From the NCBI RefSeq assembly GCF_900207575.1, contig NZ_OAOQ01000008.1, positions 62,001 to 126,000 of the forward strand: 64,000 bases of DNA, given 5' to 3'. The position numbers were made by a program, and so were the translations under genes. Under the pieces are notes generated by a model. That model made no database searches. It was not told where the DNA came from and was given only the letters and a program-made list of their open reading frames with translations. Origin of the DNA: Cereibacter ovatus (GTDB lineage Bacteria > Pseudomonadota > Alphaproteobacteria > Rhodobacterales > Rhodobacteraceae). Below, piece by piece: positions 60,815 through 64,000 of the stretch; position 1 is the stretch's first letter; each line of letters begins with the position of its first letter.

Positions 60815-60840
60815 CCATCCGTGTGGATGGTATATGGATG
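60815..60840. promoter_or_regulatory. Candidate operator of the RHH regulator
   Basis: CCATCC-gtgt-GGATGG (60815-60830) is a perfect inverted repeat, followed by another GGATG half-site (60836-60840). It overlaps the region just upstream of the regulator start, as expected for RHH autoregulation. Confidence 0.55.
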
Positions 60841-60963
60841 CTTTGAGGCGGGTGTCAAGGGCCGGCGCGCGTTGGCCCCGCGCGGCGGGCGGCCTGCGCA
60901 AGCGCGGCCTTGACCGCGGGAACGATCCGTCCGCGCAAGCGCGGCGGGCCCGTCACATGCAAC

Positions 60964-60987
60964 GGGGGCGCCGCGAACGGCGCCCCC
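60964..60987 (-). terminator. Hairpin downstream of katG
   Basis: Perfect 9-bp stem GGGGGCGCC / GGCGCCCCC with a 6-nt loop, 27 bp past the katG stop. No T-run follows. Confidence 0.55.
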
Positions 60988-61014
60988 GGCTTGGCCTTCC
61001 CGCGGGAGACGCGG

Positions 61015-64000
<2,986 letters not shown>

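Overview
The window is GC-rich DNA of an alphaproteobacterium, most likely a member of the Rhodobacterales (Paracoccaceae). This rests on codon use, a DnaA-like plasmid-type replicase beside ParA/ParB, a VPLPA-type C-terminal sorting signal, a TRAP transporter and a ribitol operon. The replication and partition block means the window probably lies on a plasmid or chromid. No rRNA, tRNA or CRISPR array was seen.

Layout. (1) 1-2.4 kb: the 3' part of a dimethylglycine/sarcosine dehydrogenase-type flavoprotein. (2) 2.6-6.1 kb: replication module, with two identical 18-bp parS-like palindromes, parB, parA, a 360-bp repeat-bearing probable origin and a DnaA-like replicase. (3) 6.2-7.9 kb: a large orphan protein with features of an injected or secreted effector. 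(4) 8-26.7 kb: an exopolysaccharide (EPS) locus. It holds a family 4 glycosyltransferase (GT), two paralogous PslG-like glycoside hydrolases, a GNAT protein, a priming sugar transferase, a MurJ/Wzx-type flippase, and a tightly overlapping eight-gene operon (export protein, hydrolase, Wzz-like, deacetylase, Wzy-like, two GTs, sulfotransferase). (5) 27.1-31.3 kb: a TMAO/DMSO-type molybdenum reductase and an unusual hybrid cytochrome c. (6) 31.5-35 kb: pyruvyltransferase, GT25 and a methyltransferase-glycosyltransferase fusion, probably more polysaccharide decoration. (7) 35.3-36.1 kb: a less GC-rich gene for a VPLPA-sorted surface protein. (8) 36.2-41.4 kb: a lipoprotein, then a DctPQM TRAP transporter coupled to an amidase and a tiny membrane protein. 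(9) 41.4-48.1 kb: a ribitol uptake and catabolism operon divergent from a LacI regulator, with a near-perfect operator palindrome. (10) 48.2-55.3 kb: YceI and a cytochrome b561-YceI fusion, DUF2934, a chemoreceptor, an unknown protein and a YgiB/YgiC pair. (11) 55.5-59.3 kb: a 1,263-residue RTX-Hint secreted protein. (12) 59.3-64 kb: a PHB-depolymerase-type esterase with a ribbon-helix-helix regulator, then katG divergent from an oxyR-type gene cut by the window edge.

How it fits together. The EPS genes supply lipid-linked priming, chain building, flipping, polymerisation, length control, export and trimming. Sulfotransferase, pyruvyltransferase and deacetylase suggest an anionic modified polymer. 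The rest is accessory metabolism (methylated amines, N/S-oxide respiration, ribitol, TRAP/amidase substrates) and stress defence, typical of a large Rhodobacterales extrachromosomal element.

The least expected features are the hybrid TorC-like cytochrome, the effector-like orphan beside the replicon, the repABC-type parS palindromes in a DnaA-like replicon, the methyltransferase-GT fusion and the RTX-Hint gene overlapping its convergent neighbour.
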